The notes beneath the pieces were generated by a model. That model was given only the letters and a program-made list of their open reading frames with translations. It did not search any database and was not told the origin of the DNA. The translations under genes were made by a program, and so were the position numbers. From Planctomycetota bacterium (lineage in GTDB: Bacteria; Planctomycetota; Planctomycetia; Gemmatales; Gemmataceae), in assembly GCA_021413735.1 (NCBI GenBank), contig JAIOPV010000070.1:1-59608 (forward strand): 59,608 nt of DNA, given 5' to 3'. Numbering within the stretch: the stretch's first letter is position 1; the number at the start of each line of letters is the position of its first letter. This document shows, one piece after another, positions 42,027-51,071 of the stretch.

Positions 42027-43334
42027 TCAGCGAGCGGCGTGCGGTGCAGGGGCAAGGTGCGGCAGCCAAACCAAGCCGTGACCGGTTTCGCTGTCGTGAC
42101 CCTTCGCTCCCAGATCGCGTGCCCACCCCGTCATGTAAGAGCGAACCTTCGCCGCGTTCCACTCGGCGTTCCGCGAGTAGCACAGCACCGCTGCCGCTGC
42201 TGCTTGCGGAGTCGCACACGAGGTGCCGCTGAACGGACGCGACCGCATGTAGGTTGCGAACGGAATCGGAGCAACCACGTCCGGCTTCGGCTGCAACGAG
42301 TTCGGGCCGCACGCGCTGAACGAGGCACGCTTGAAACTTGTGTCCACTGCGCCGACGGTCACGACTTCGGGGCCGTCACCAGGGAACGGGATGCTGCCCG
42401 CGAGGCGAACTTCGCTCAGATACGCTGCCAGCGAGTTCAGGTGGAACTTACCGGGCTTGCCCTTGGTTTGCTTCACTCGCAAGGCATACGACTTGCCCGA
42501 CCCCGACACCGGCGTGAACCGTGCCAACGATGCGGGCGGATCTTCTTGCTGACGATACGTGACGCCTTCAGCCGGCTTGCCCGTATCCGGGTCGATCACT
42601 TCGATTTCGTAGCGAGCATCGGGATTCGACCAGCACACTTCCAGCGAAACGCGGCCATCGTACCACGGCGAAATCGCGTTCGTCGTCAGCTTGTCGTTCC
42701 ACTTGTGGTAGCCGTTGGCGGCTCCGTCGAAGGTGCCTGACCAGTGACGTTGAGCGGTGTTGCCTGCACACGAGAAGAACAGCGGATCGCCTGGGTGGGT
42801 GCCGTCGCCGAGCAGTTCGGAAAGTTTGCGGTGCGTCGGGCCGTGGCCTTCGCCGTCGCTCCAACTCGGCATCACAACCGAGCAGGTCATGACCTTCACA
42901 CCCTGCTCGCGCCCCCACTTCACGGCGTCGAGGAATGTTTCGGGGCTATCGGTGTCCCAGTTGGCGAGCAAAATCTCGGCGTTCGGCGCGATGGCGTGAA
43001 CCACTTCCGCGACCAGAATGCCGTGCTGGCTATCTTTGAATTCGAGGTTCGCGTCTTTACGGGCCGACCGTGCGGTCACCTTCGCGGGAAGCGACTTCCC
43101 AAGGAAATCGCGGTAGCCCCGGAAGCCCGTGTCGAGCACGAGAATCTTCACGTGTTGGCCATTGAACCCGGCTTCTTGCCAATCGGGAACGCCCAAGTAA
43201 TCGAGGTGCACGGCGCGTTCTGCTGGCAAGTGCGAGTCGCGGTTGGTCGCCCATTCGGGAAGCGTCGCGTCGGCTGCGGAAGCGGGCGAGGCAGCGAACA
43301 CAATCGCAAAACAGGAAAGGAAAATGTGTCGCAT
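42027..43334 (-). CDS. S8-family (subtilisin-like) secreted serine peptidase
   Basis: The ATG at 43332-43334 begins a signal peptide (MRHIFLSCFAIVFAASPASA). In the 435-aa protein the catalytic triad is D68 in LVLDTGF, H104 in SQHG, and S372 in SGTSCATP, all in S8 order. The oxyanion region reads FFSCAGN. A beta-rich insert at about residues 225-305 replaces the usual loop. There is no recognisable inhibitor-type propeptide; only about 45 residues precede the catalytic core. It should be an active extracytoplasmic protease. Confidence 0.92.
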   Translation of the reverse strand: MRHIFLSCFAIVFAASPASAADATLPEWATNRDSHLPAERAVHLDYLGVPDWQEAGFNGQHVKILVLDTGFRGYRDFLGKSLPAKVTARSARKDANLEFKDSQHGILVAEVVHAIAPNAEILLANWDTDSPETFLDAVKWGREQGVKVMTCSVVMPSWSDGEGHGPTHRKLSELLGDGTHPGDPLFFSCAGNTAQRHWSGTFDGAANGYHKWNDKLTTNAISPWYDGRVSLEVCWSNPDARYEIEVIDPDTGKPAEGVTYRQQEDPPASLARFTPVSGSGKSYALRVKQTKGKPGKFHLNSLAAYLSEVRLAGSIPFPGDGPEVVTVGAVDTSFKRASFSACGPNSLQPKPDVVAPIPFATYMRSRPFSGTSCATPQAAAAAVLCYSRNAEWNAAKVRSYMTGWARDLGAKGHDSETGHGLVWLPHLAPAPHAAR

Positions 43335-43494
43335 GACAAGAAGGTGGGGTGAGGATTGTCAGGCAGGGTGTTCTGGCAGGAGAATGGATGGTATCATCTG
43401 CGGTGTGGGTTCGTAAATAGTGTGGAATCGGATTTGCTAATTTTTCCGTGCCCACTGTGTCGGGTGCCGTTGACGCTGCCAGGATGGAGGGTTG

Positions 43495-45210
43495 ATGTCG
43501 CGTACCCGTCTCACGGCTTTGACTGCTCTCGGGTTGCTCATTTTCTCGGTCGCGGTGTTCTTCACCCGCCGGGAAACGGGTGGCGTTGATGTTGGTCCGG
43601 CTGGCACCTCCATCTGGGAAGTCACGCTCACGGTTCGGGGCGAGTTTCCCGCCAAGAAGAACCCCAAGAAAGAAACCAAGCTGATTCAGTATGCGCCACC
43701 GGATTTCCGTCGGCAGCACGTTTCCGAACCATCGTGGAAGAGCGACGAGCTTTCGCGCCCGGAGGGTCGGTCTGCGGCAAAGAGTCCGAAGGAGCAGATA
43801 CTCTGGAAGGCACGACCTGGCGCGACTCCCGAAAAAGGATACCGCCTGACATACACATTCCGTGTGGTTCTCGGCGCTCACGGCCCTTCGAGCGCGATGA
43901 ATCGGCGAACGAAACTCCTTGATGCCGCGCCGAAAAAAGACAAGACAGGCAAGGAGGACAAGACACTCCGGCCGACAACGCGAATCCAAAGCACCCGTGC
44001 CGAGATCGCGAATCTCTCTGCGGAACTGGCGGGCGACAAATCCCCCGCAGACCAATACCGAGCGTTTCACGAGTACGTCTTTGCATTGCCGTTCCAGACC
44101 GGGGCTGGGCAAACAGCGATGGACTGCCTGCGAAACAAGGCTGGCGACGACAGCGGTAAAAGTCGCTTACTCGTCGCCCTATGTCGCAGTCGCGGCATTC
44201 CCGCTCGCGTGATGGTTGGCCTCGTGCTCAATCCGAACACGTCGCCGGTGTTTCACCACTGGGTTGAAGCCTGGGTGAAGACGCCAGAGTATCACTGGGT
44301 ACCGGCGTGTCCGACCTTTGGGCAGTTCGGCCTCCAGAAGTGGCCGAACAACTACCTCGTCATGCGATTGGGCGACGGTTCGGTCGCGTTCGCTCCAGGT
44401 GGCACGCAAGTGACCGTGTTCGCCAAACCGCTTCCCGATCAACCGGCAAATCAGTCGCGGGTTCGGTCGTTCTGGCGAGCAGTGTCACTGAGCAACCTGC
44501 CGCCAGCCGAGCAACATCTGGCACGCTTCCTCGTGCTGCTGCCGCTTGCAACGGTGGTGGTGAGTGTCTTCCGGGTGCTGATCGGAACGCGAACTTTTGG
44601 CGTGTTTACACCCGCACTCCTCGGGTTGATCTTCCGCGACTTGCGGAATCTCCCCTGGGGCTTGGGCATCTTCACCGCCACAGTTATTGTAGGCTGGCTG
44701 TTTCGCAAAATGCTCGACCGCTACCACCTTTTGCTGATTCCGCGTGCGGCAGTCATGCTCACGCTGATCGTGATCTTCTTGCTGATGATGCTCGGTGTTG
44801 GCGCGCGAGCTGGCGTTCAGGTCACCGGCTACCTCGCGTTGTTTCCGATCATTATTCTGACACACATGGTCGAACGCTTCTGGACGCTTGAAACTGAAGA
44901 CGGCGTTGCGTCGTCGTTTCGCACGCTGGTGGGCACGCTGTTGGTGTCGATTGTGGTGGCGGTGTCGCTCAGTCCGGATGCCGTTGGCCGCTGGGTGTTC
45001 CGCTACCCGGAGACGCTTGGCGTGGTGATCGCGTTGTTGATGCTGCTTGGCCGCTACACCGGCTACCGCATCACGGAACTGTATCGCTTCCAGGACGTGA
45101 TCGAGTTCAAAGAGGAACACGCCAAGAAGACGGAGAGTGTGGAAGCGAACGGGAAGCCGAAAGAGGAAGCCGCGAAGAAAGACGAACCGGCAGCGACGAA
45201 AACGGTGTAG
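43495..45210 (+). CDS. Inactive transglutaminase fused to 7TM (UUP1) protein
   Basis: The ATG at 43495 has GGAGG upstream. The 571-aa protein has an N-terminal anchor (LTALTALGLLIFSVAVFF), a transglutaminase-like periplasmic domain (ADQYRAFHEYVFALPFQTG, then RNKAGDDSGKSRLLVALCRSRG, in part), and seven hydrophobic helices from about residue 340. In active transglutaminases a Cys occupies the GDC position; here GDDSGKS lacks it, so catalysis is unlikely. A conserved His context remains (HHWVEAWV). This architecture is normally encoded beside an ATP-grasp ligase, as here. It probably binds and positions a peptide substrate. Confidence 0.88.
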   Translation: MSRTRLTALTALGLLIFSVAVFFTRRETGGVDVGPAGTSIWEVTLTVRGEFPAKKNPKKETKLIQYAPPDFRRQHVSEPSWKSDELSRPEGRSAAKSPKEQILWKARPGATPEKGYRLTYTFRVVLGAHGPSSAMNRRTKLLDAAPKKDKTGKEDKTLRPTTRIQSTRAEIANLSAELAGDKSPADQYRAFHEYVFALPFQTGAGQTAMDCLRNKAGDDSGKSRLLVALCRSRGIPARVMVGLVLNPNTSPVFHHWVEAWVKTPEYHWVPACPTFGQFGLQKWPNNYLVMRLGDGSVAFAPGGTQVTVFAKPLPDQPANQSRVRSFWRAVSLSNLPPAEQHLARFLVLLPLATVVVSVFRVLIGTRTFGVFTPALLGLIFRDLRNLPWGLGIFTATVIVGWLFRKMLDRYHLLLIPRAAVMLTLIVIFLLMMLGVGARAGVQVTGYLALFPIIILTHMVERFWTLETEDGVASSFRTLVGTLLVSIVVAVSLSPDAVGRWVFRYPETLGVVIALLMLLGRYTGYRITELYRFQDVIEFKEEHAKKTESVEANGKPKEEAAKKDEPAATKTV

Positions 45211-45211
45211 C

Positions 45212-45275
45212 GGCCGCCCCAACGGGGCGGCCCGTCGCCGCGTTGCGGCGACCGCGAAACGGCGGTCTTTTGCTT
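45212..45275 (+). terminator. Tandem hairpins with T-run after the 7TM gene
   Basis: Two perfect hairpins follow the stop at once: GGCCGCCCC-AAC-GGGGCGGCC (45212-45232) and GTCGCCGC-GTT-GCGGCGAC (45234-45252). A weaker third stem ends in TCTTTTGCTTTG. It may attenuate rather than fully stop transcription, since the ligase gene in the same set starts at 45291. Confidence 0.6.
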
Positions 45276-45290
45276 TGATTGGAGTTTCCG

Positions 45291-46202
45291 ATGTCGTGGT
45301 GGTCGCGTTTGTCGTCGCTGCGAACGGCGGGAGTGCTCGGGATGAATGCCCGCAACACCGGGTGCATTCTCGACCACAACCCACGCAGCCGGTTCCCGTG
45401 CGTCGATAGCAAACGCATGATGCACGAGCTTTGCCGTAACATCGGAGTGCCAACGCCCGACCTGTACGCAGCGTTATTGAGTCACTCGGCGTTGCGACAC
45501 TTGCCCAAACTGCTGGAGAATCGCACCGACTTCGTCGTGAAGCCGAACCGAGGAGCTGGCGGGCGCGGTATCATGGTCATCACCGGTCACACCGGAGCGA
45601 ACTACATTCGCCACAACGGAACGACGGTCACGGCCGACGACCTTCGCCAACACGTTTCGGGCATTCTCTCCGGCCTGTTCTCGCTCGGCGGCAACGAAGA
45701 CGAAGCGTTGATTCAACAGCGGGTGATCCCCGATCCTGTGCTTGAGCAGATCAGTTATCAGGGCACGGCCGACATCCGCGTGATCGTGTATCGCAATGAA
45801 CCCGTGATGGCAATGCTTCGCTTACCAACGAAGGCCAGTGGCGGACGTGCGAATTTGCATCAGGGCGCGATCGGGGCGGGGGTAGACATTGCCACGGGAC
45901 TGACACACCATGCCGTGCTGCGAGACCGCAAGGCCGAGATTCACCCGGACACCGGCAACAGCGTGATCGGCTTCAAGATACCGTACTGGCCCGACATTCT
46001 GGAGATGTCTCGCCGCGTCAGCAAGGCCGTTGGCATGGGCTACATCGGTGCCGACATCGTGCTCGACAAAACTCGTGGGCCGCTGTTGCTGGAAGCAAAC
46101 GCACGGCCGGGGCTGGCGATCCAGATTTCGAATGCGCGAGGATTGCTGCCGGAGTTGCAGCGAGTCGATCAACTTCGCGGTCACATGGGTGCGCCGCAGT
46201 GA
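45291..46202 (+). CDS. ATP-grasp alpha-L-glutamate-ligase-like protein
   Basis: The ATG at 45291 follows GGAG. The 303-aa protein matches the RimK-related glutamate-ligase-like family: GMNARNTGCILDHNPRSRFPCVDSK, given in part, VVKPNRGAGGRGIMVI (ATP-grasp nucleotide loop), ALIQQRVIPDPVL, ADIRVIVYRNEPVMAMLRLP, and GADIVLDKTRGPLLLEANARPG (metal/ATP-binding end). It likely forms an amide bond between an amino acid and an acceptor carboxylate. Acceptor unknown. It is the partner of the preceding inactive transglutaminase-7TM protein. Confidence 0.9.
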   Translation: MSWWSRLSSLRTAGVLGMNARNTGCILDHNPRSRFPCVDSKRMMHELCRNIGVPTPDLYAALLSHSALRHLPKLLENRTDFVVKPNRGAGGRGIMVITGHTGANYIRHNGTTVTADDLRQHVSGILSGLFSLGGNEDEALIQQRVIPDPVLEQISYQGTADIRVIVYRNEPVMAMLRLPTKASGGRANLHQGAIGAGVDIATGLTHHAVLRDRKAEIHPDTGNSVIGFKIPYWPDILEMSRRVSKAVGMGYIGADIVLDKTRGPLLLEANARPGLAIQISNARGLLPELQRVDQLRGHMGAPQ

Positions 46203-46259
46203 TGTGCTGAATCACTCTCCCGAGCTTGTTGCTTTTTCACCCGGAGCGAGGGAACCGCG

Positions 46260-48266
46260 ATGCGTTTCGCCTACGGTCTTCTGCTGATCCTCTTTACCGG
46301 GGTTGTGGTGAGTCTTGCGCCGGCGCAACCAACAGCCGTCGGACAACCCGCACCCCCCGCACGAGGCGGCAACGTGATCCTCGCTGGCGCGATGCCCGAG
46401 CAAGATCTTATCGCACTCAGTGTGGCGGTCGCTGCCGCACAGCCCGACGCTGACTTCGTACTCGACTCCAACCGTGCAGACGTCATCATCAAGCCGTTCC
46501 TGGATCGGCTGAAGCCCGCGTCCGTCACGCCCGTCGGCACCTTCCCGAAAGATCACAACGCGACGAAGCGCTGGGGCATCGCCGACCCCGTCTTGAAGCC
46601 GGTCGAAGCTGACCCGGTTGCGTTCGCGTGGTCGCTGTTCCCGAAGGCTGAGCGGGTCGTGGTCGCACCGCGATTTCCCACGAACGACCTGCTTCAAGCG
46701 GCCTGTCTCGCGGGCACGTTGAAAACGCCGCTGTTCGTGCTGCGTGAAGGCAACGACCCCACCGCAGGGCTGAAGGAACTGCTCTCGACCCGTGGCGTGA
46801 AAGACGTTCTCGCGGTTGGTTCTGCGGTGCCCGCGTGCAAGAAGCTCGATGGCCTGAAAATCACCGAGTTCGCGGATGCGGCTGCCGTGGTTCTGGCACA
46901 TCACAAGGAACTCATGCGGCTCGGCAAGATCGACATGCTGGTTCTCACGAACCCGTCTGATCCGCAGAAACTACACAGCCTCGCTCCGTGGGTCGCGGTG
47001 AAACGGCGAGCGGCGTTGCTGCTCACCTGTCCCGATGGCAAAGACGCCGCGATGGTGGTCGCCGGCGCGATGAAGAACACCGACACAGCCCGCGCCGACG
47101 CGATGATTGTTGTTGCAGACCCGGTCAACATTCCGCAGGTGAAGCGAGAGAACCCCGCGAAGGGCAAAGACGAGCAGATCGACGTCGAGCCGTGGGTTCC
47201 CGAAGGTGAAGATCTCATCTCGCTCACTTCGGGGCGTCTCTTCCACGCTGACCGTTCACTTGTGACGCTGATGCTCGCGCGTCAGAAGTTGCTCGACCGC
47301 ACGCCCGGTCCGCCGAAGATTCTCATTGCGAGCAATCCCGGCGACGGCCTTCCGCTGCTGGAAACTTTCTCGCGCAACACGGGCCGCGAGTTGGAGAACG
47401 CCGGCTGGAAAGTGACCGGCCGCTACGGCAAGACGAACCTTACCGCCAAGGAACTACGTGACTTGCTCCCTGAACAAGATGCGTTCCTGTGGGAAGGCCA
47501 CTACCGCACGCTGATCGATACCTACGAATTCCCGAAGTGGACCGAACCGCTACGGCCGTCGGTGATCTTCTTGCAAAGCTGTCTCGCACTGAATGTGGAC
47601 GAGGCCGCGTTGCTGTTCGATCGTGGTGCGGTGTCGGTGGTGGGCACGCCGAACCGCACTTACTCGGGTTCCGGCGGCGCACTGACGCTGGGCTTCTTCG
47701 ACTCGATCGCTTACGACGGCCGCAGCACGGGCGCTTCAATGCGGCACGCGAAGAACTTCCTGGTGTGTTACGTCGAACTGAAAGCGAAGCGGCTCGGCGA
47801 GGCCGCGAAGCTCGGCGGCGCAAACCAACGTGCAGCATGGACGTTCACCATCTGGGGCGACCCAACCGTGAAGTTGCCGAAGCCTACGCCCGCAGCCGAC
47901 GCACTGCCTGCGATGAAGTGCGAGATGGTGAAGACCACCATCACACTGACGCTGCCCGAGAAGAAATATCCCTCGACAGAAGTGCCACCATACAAGGCGG
48001 AGATGTGGCCCGGCGGTCGGCTTGCAGGACTCATTACGACCGACGTGGAAGACAAGTGGCTGTCGCCGTTGGGGTTCGCGGAAGTGAGCATGCCGAACGG
48101 TCCGGCGGATCAGGTGCCGCACTTGTCGTCGAAACTGCCTGGTAAGAACTGGGTCTTCCGCTGGGATGCTCGCCGTCGTGTGGGGTATCTATTGGTGATC
48201 CCCCGCGAGAAGGATGAGAAGAGCATCGAGTTCCGCGTGAAGTGGGAACCCGCTGCCGCATCGTGA
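46260..48266 (+). CDS. C25 (gingipain)-like secreted cysteine peptidase
   Basis: A signal peptide (MRFAYGLLLILFTGVVVSLA) opens the 668-aa protein. Residues about 35-340 include VLAVGSAVP and VVVAPRFPTNDLLQAA, resembling cell-wall-binding/ChlD-like repeats. Residues about 350-560 fit a clan CD fold: AFLWEGHYRTL with H414 and IFLQSCLALN with C441, the His-Cys dyad order of C25 peptidases, then TIWGDPTVKLPKP, the family GDPT end. The C-terminus is beta-rich. By analogy it could process or release the ligase product, or it may be a self-processing protease. Assignment is by motif and not proven. Confidence 0.7.
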   Translation: MRFAYGLLLILFTGVVVSLAPAQPTAVGQPAPPARGGNVILAGAMPEQDLIALSVAVAAAQPDADFVLDSNRADVIIKPFLDRLKPASVTPVGTFPKDHNATKRWGIADPVLKPVEADPVAFAWSLFPKAERVVVAPRFPTNDLLQAACLAGTLKTPLFVLREGNDPTAGLKELLSTRGVKDVLAVGSAVPACKKLDGLKITEFADAAAVVLAHHKELMRLGKIDMLVLTNPSDPQKLHSLAPWVAVKRRAALLLTCPDGKDAAMVVAGAMKNTDTARADAMIVVADPVNIPQVKRENPAKGKDEQIDVEPWVPEGEDLISLTSGRLFHADRSLVTLMLARQKLLDRTPGPPKILIASNPGDGLPLLETFSRNTGRELENAGWKVTGRYGKTNLTAKELRDLLPEQDAFLWEGHYRTLIDTYEFPKWTEPLRPSVIFLQSCLALNVDEAALLFDRGAVSVVGTPNRTYSGSGGALTLGFFDSIAYDGRSTGASMRHAKNFLVCYVELKAKRLGEAAKLGGANQRAAWTFTIWGDPTVKLPKPTPAADALPAMKCEMVKTTITLTLPEKKYPSTEVPPYKAEMWPGGRLAGLITTDVEDKWLSPLGFAEVSMPNGPADQVPHLSSKLPGKNWVFRWDARRRVGYLLVIPREKDEKSIEFRVKWEPAAAS

Positions 48267-48281
48267 ACCAACCCAAGTTTA

Positions 48282-48306
48282 GCGGCAGCCCCAGCGGGGC
48301 TGCCGC
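48282..48306. terminator. Bidirectional hairpin between convergent genes
   Basis: Perfect 11-bp stem GCGGCAGCCCC / GGGGCTGCCGC with loop AGC, between the C25-like peptidase stop (48266) and the aldehyde dehydrogenase stop (48313). No long T-run on either side. Confidence 0.6.
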
Positions 48307-48312
48307 GTGCGA

Positions 48313-49800
48313 TCACATCGCCATCGTGACGGTCTTCACTTCCGTGTAAAGCTGCAACGCGTACTGTCCCAATTCGCGGCCCAAGCCCGACATCTTGAAG
48401 CCACCGAACGGTGCCCCTGCGTCGAACACGTCGAAGCAGTTCACCCACACCGTGCCCGCCCGCAAGCCGTTCGCTAACTTCAACGCCTTCTTCACGTCCT
48501 TCGTCCACACGGCTGCCGCCAACCCGTACATCGTCTTGTTGCCGCGAGCCAGCACTTCGTCCGCGTCCTTGAACTTCAAGATGCTCATCACCGGCCCGAA
48601 GATTTCCTCCTGTGCGATCTTCATCTCGTCCTTCACGTCGCAGAACACCGTCGGCTGCACATAGTAACCCTTGTCGCCAACGCGACCGCCACCCGCCAGC
48701 ATCTTCGCACCGTCCTTCTGACCCGCAGCGATGTAGCCGAGCACGCGGTCCATCTGCTCCTGCGAAACCTGCGGTCCCTGCTCGTTCGACATATCAAACG
48801 GGTCGCCAACCTTGCGACCCTTCGCCTTGGCCGCGATCTTCGCAACGAACTCGTCGTACACCGATTCTTGCACGAACAGCCGACTACCCGCACAGCAGCA
48901 CTGTCCTTGATTGAAGAACAACCCGAAGTATGCTCCTTCAACAGCGGCATCCAAATCCGCATCCGCGAACACGATGTTTGGCGACTTCCCGCCAAGCTCA
49001 AGGCTCACTCGCTTCAAGTTCGACTGCGCCGCCGCAGTCATCACGATCTTGCCCGTGCCCGTCTCGCCCGTGAACGCGATCTTGTCGACGTCCATGTGAC
49101 CACTCAGCGCAGCGCCAGCAGTTGGGCCAAACCCAGGAACCACGTTAATCACGCCGTCCGGGAAGCCGACTTCCTGAGCAAGCTGTGCCACTCGCAACGC
49201 CGTCAGCGGCGTCTGTTCCGCCGGCTTCAGCACGACCGTATTGCCGCACGCGAGCGCCGGCCCCCACTTCCATGCCTGCATCAACAGCGGGAAATTCCAC
49301 GGGATGATCTGCCCCACAACGCCAATCGGTTCGTGTCGCGTGTACGTGAAGTACGGCCCGTTGATGGGAATGGTCTGGCCGTAAATCTTGTCGGCCCAGC
49401 CTGCGTAATAGCGGTAACACTGCACCGATAACGGGATGTCCGCGGCAAGTGCGTCGGCGATCGGCTTGCCATTGTCGAGCGTTTCGAGCGCCGCCAGTTC
49501 CATCCGCTTGTCTTCGACCGCGTCGGCCAGCTTGTGCATCAATCGACTGCGTTCCGCTGGTGTCATCCGCGACCACGGGCCAGTCTCGAAAGCCGCCCTC
49601 GCGGCTTTCACAGCCAGGTCGATGTCGGCTTTGTCGCCCTCGGCCACGTTGCAGATCACGGAGCCATCGGTTGGGTTGAGCGTCTCGAATGTCTTGCCGC
49701 TGACGCTGTTCACCCATTTGCCGCCGATGAGCATCTTCTGATCCGGCACCGTCGGCTTGGCGTGTCGCGACTTCGGTGCGGGTGCGGTTGCTGTCGTCAT
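48313..49800 (-). CDS. NAD(P)-dependent aldehyde dehydrogenase
   Basis: The 495-aa protein is full length for the ALDH superfamily. It has PWNFPLLM and KPAEQTPL in the cofactor-binding part, GxTGE as FTGETGTG, general base E268 in LELGGKSPN and nucleophile Cys302 in [11 protein letters not shown]. The C-terminal EEIFGPVM, and [19 protein letters not shown] region, are standard. Motifs resemble betaine/phenylacetaldehyde-type ALDHs that oxidise aldehydes to acids. No pathway neighbour shows the substrate. The next gene upstream is divergent, behind the leader module. Confidence 0.95.
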   Translation of the reverse strand: MTTATAPAPKSRHAKPTVPDQKMLIGGKWVNSVSGKTFETLNPTDGSVICNVAEGDKADIDLAVKAARAAFETGPWSRMTPAERSRLMHKLADAVEDKRMELAALETLDNGKPIADALAADIPLSVQCYRYYAGWADKIYGQTIPINGPYFTYTRHEPIGVVGQIIPWNFPLLMQAWKWGPALACGNTVVLKPAEQTPLTALRVAQLAQEVGFPDGVINVVPGFGPTAGAALSGHMDVDKIAFTGETGTGKIVMTAAAQSNLKRVSLELGGKSPNIVFADADLDAAVEGAYFGLFFNQGQCCCAGSRLFVQESVYDEFVAKIAAKAKGRKVGDPFDMSNEQGPQVSQEQMDRVLGYIAAGQKDGAKMLAGGGRVGDKGYYVQPTVFCDVKDEMKIAQEEIFGPVMSILKFKDADEVLARGNKTMYGLAAAVWTKDVKKALKLANGLRAGTVWVNCFDVFDAGAPFGGFKMSGLGRELGQYALQLYTEVKTVTMAM

Positions 49801-49914
49801 GTGGAGAGACTCCGTTGGAGAATGGCGAGCGATGGGAACCTCGTCATTGTCCCTTGAAGAATCACGGAGTCAACCGCCGAGACGTTGCGCATAATATAGA
49901 CAGGTGTTCACATT

Positions 49915-50024
49915 GGTTCCGGCCCACTTCCCCACCCCACGTCCGGAACCATCCATTTCAGACCCGGAACCATCGTTTCACGTCCGGAACCATCTCACTC
50001 GTCCGGAAGAAACTTAATCAGAAT
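49915..50024 (+). promoter_or_regulatory. Leader module of TCCGGA repeats, copy 2
   Basis: Starts TTCCGGCCCA, then the invariant CTTCCCCACCCCACGTCCGG and (T/C)CCGGAACCAT units spaced 21, 20 and 19 bases, ending GTCCGGAAGAAAC and AATCAGAATG. It matches the minus-strand copy at 18960-19070 over its whole length. It lies directly upstream of the AAA ATPase gene; the reading frame through it is not the gene frame here, so conservation is at the DNA or RNA level. Confidence 0.72.
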
Positions 50025-50037
50025 GAAGGGGCACATC

Positions 50038-51045
50038 ATGAACGCAATCGTTTTCAATCCGCTGCCGATGGATCAACTTGCAGCCTCCGAGGCAACTCTC
50101 GCAGCAGAATGGCTATGGGATGGCTACCTCGCACGCGGAAACATCACCGTTCTGACCAGCATGTGGAAGTCTGGCAAAACGACCCTGATTGCGGGGTTGC
50201 TCCGTGCGCTCGCGAACGGGGGAACATTTCTCGGGCGTGCGTGTTCTGCGACGAGAGCGTTGATTGTCTCCGAAGAGTCGCCCACGCACTGGCTTGAACG
50301 CACGCAATGCATCCCCATTGGTCGGCACAGTCGGCTCATCTCGCGACCTTTCACGGGCCGGCCAACGCCCGAACAATGGGACGAACTCATTCGTCGTGCC
50401 GAGCAACTTCGCGAGTTCGATAATCTCGATCTGTTCGTGGTCGATCCGCTGGCGTCGTTTCTGCCAGGACGCAGCGAAAGCGACCCCTGCACGCTCCTCG
50501 AAATGCTTGAACCGCTTCGCAGGCTCGCCGAACGTGGAGTCGCGGTATTGGTGTTGCATCACCCTCGAAAGAAAGCCTCGGAGGAAGGGCACACCGCACG
50601 CGGCAGTGGAGCGTTGCTCGGCTTCGTGGATGTGATTTTGGAACTGCACCGATGCGGCAACCTGCCTTCGGATTCCAACCGGCGACGACTGGTGGGGTTG
50701 TCGCGACGACTGCAAACACCGGCTTCGCTGGTTTACGAGTGGGTGTTGAACACGCCGGAATTCAAGCTGGTGACCGATCCGCTGGCCGTTCGGTTTCGCG
50801 AGAACTGGGAGAGTGTGCGCGCGATGTTGGAATCGCGGAAGCAGGCCGTGACGCACAAGGAATTGTTGGCGGATTGGCCAGTGGATCGTGTTCCGCCGTC
50901 GGCGACTGTTCTGTACGAGTGGCTGGCGCGAGCTGCTGGTGAGGGGTTGGTCGAACGCCTGGGTAGCGGGACGAGGGACGAGCCGTTCCGGTTTCGCTTG
51001 CCGTCGAAGGGCGACCGTTTGGGCGAATTGCGGCCGCTGTGGTGA
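50038..51045 (+). CDS. AAA-family (RepA/AAA_25-like) ATPase
   Basis: The ATG at 50038 has AAGGGG seven bases upstream; the ATG at 50023 is less well placed. The 335-aa protein has Walker A in SMWKSGKTTLIAGLL, DLFVVDPLASF as Walker B, VLVLHHPRKK sensor region and GSGALLGFVDV, which fits the RecA-like AAA_25 fold of RepA plasmid helicases and KaiC-like ATPases. The C-terminal 100 residues look like a winged-helix region (TVLYEWLARAAGEGLVERLG). Such proteins often sit beside replication or phage primase genes; none are here. It may be a lone domesticated or mobile-element remnant. Confidence 0.82.
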   Translation: MNAIVFNPLPMDQLAASEATLAAEWLWDGYLARGNITVLTSMWKSGKTTLIAGLLRALANGGTFLGRACSATRALIVSEESPTHWLERTQCIPIGRHSRLISRPFTGRPTPEQWDELIRRAEQLREFDNLDLFVVDPLASFLPGRSESDPCTLLEMLEPLRRLAERGVAVLVLHHPRKKASEEGHTARGSGALLGFVDVILELHRCGNLPSDSNRRRLVGLSRRLQTPASLVYEWVLNTPEFKLVTDPLAVRFRENWESVRAMLESRKQAVTHKELLADWPVDRVPPSATVLYEWLARAAGEGLVERLGSGTRDEPFRFRLPSKGDRLGELRPLW

Positions 51046-51071
51046 ATCCCGATCCGCAGATCTGCGGTCGA

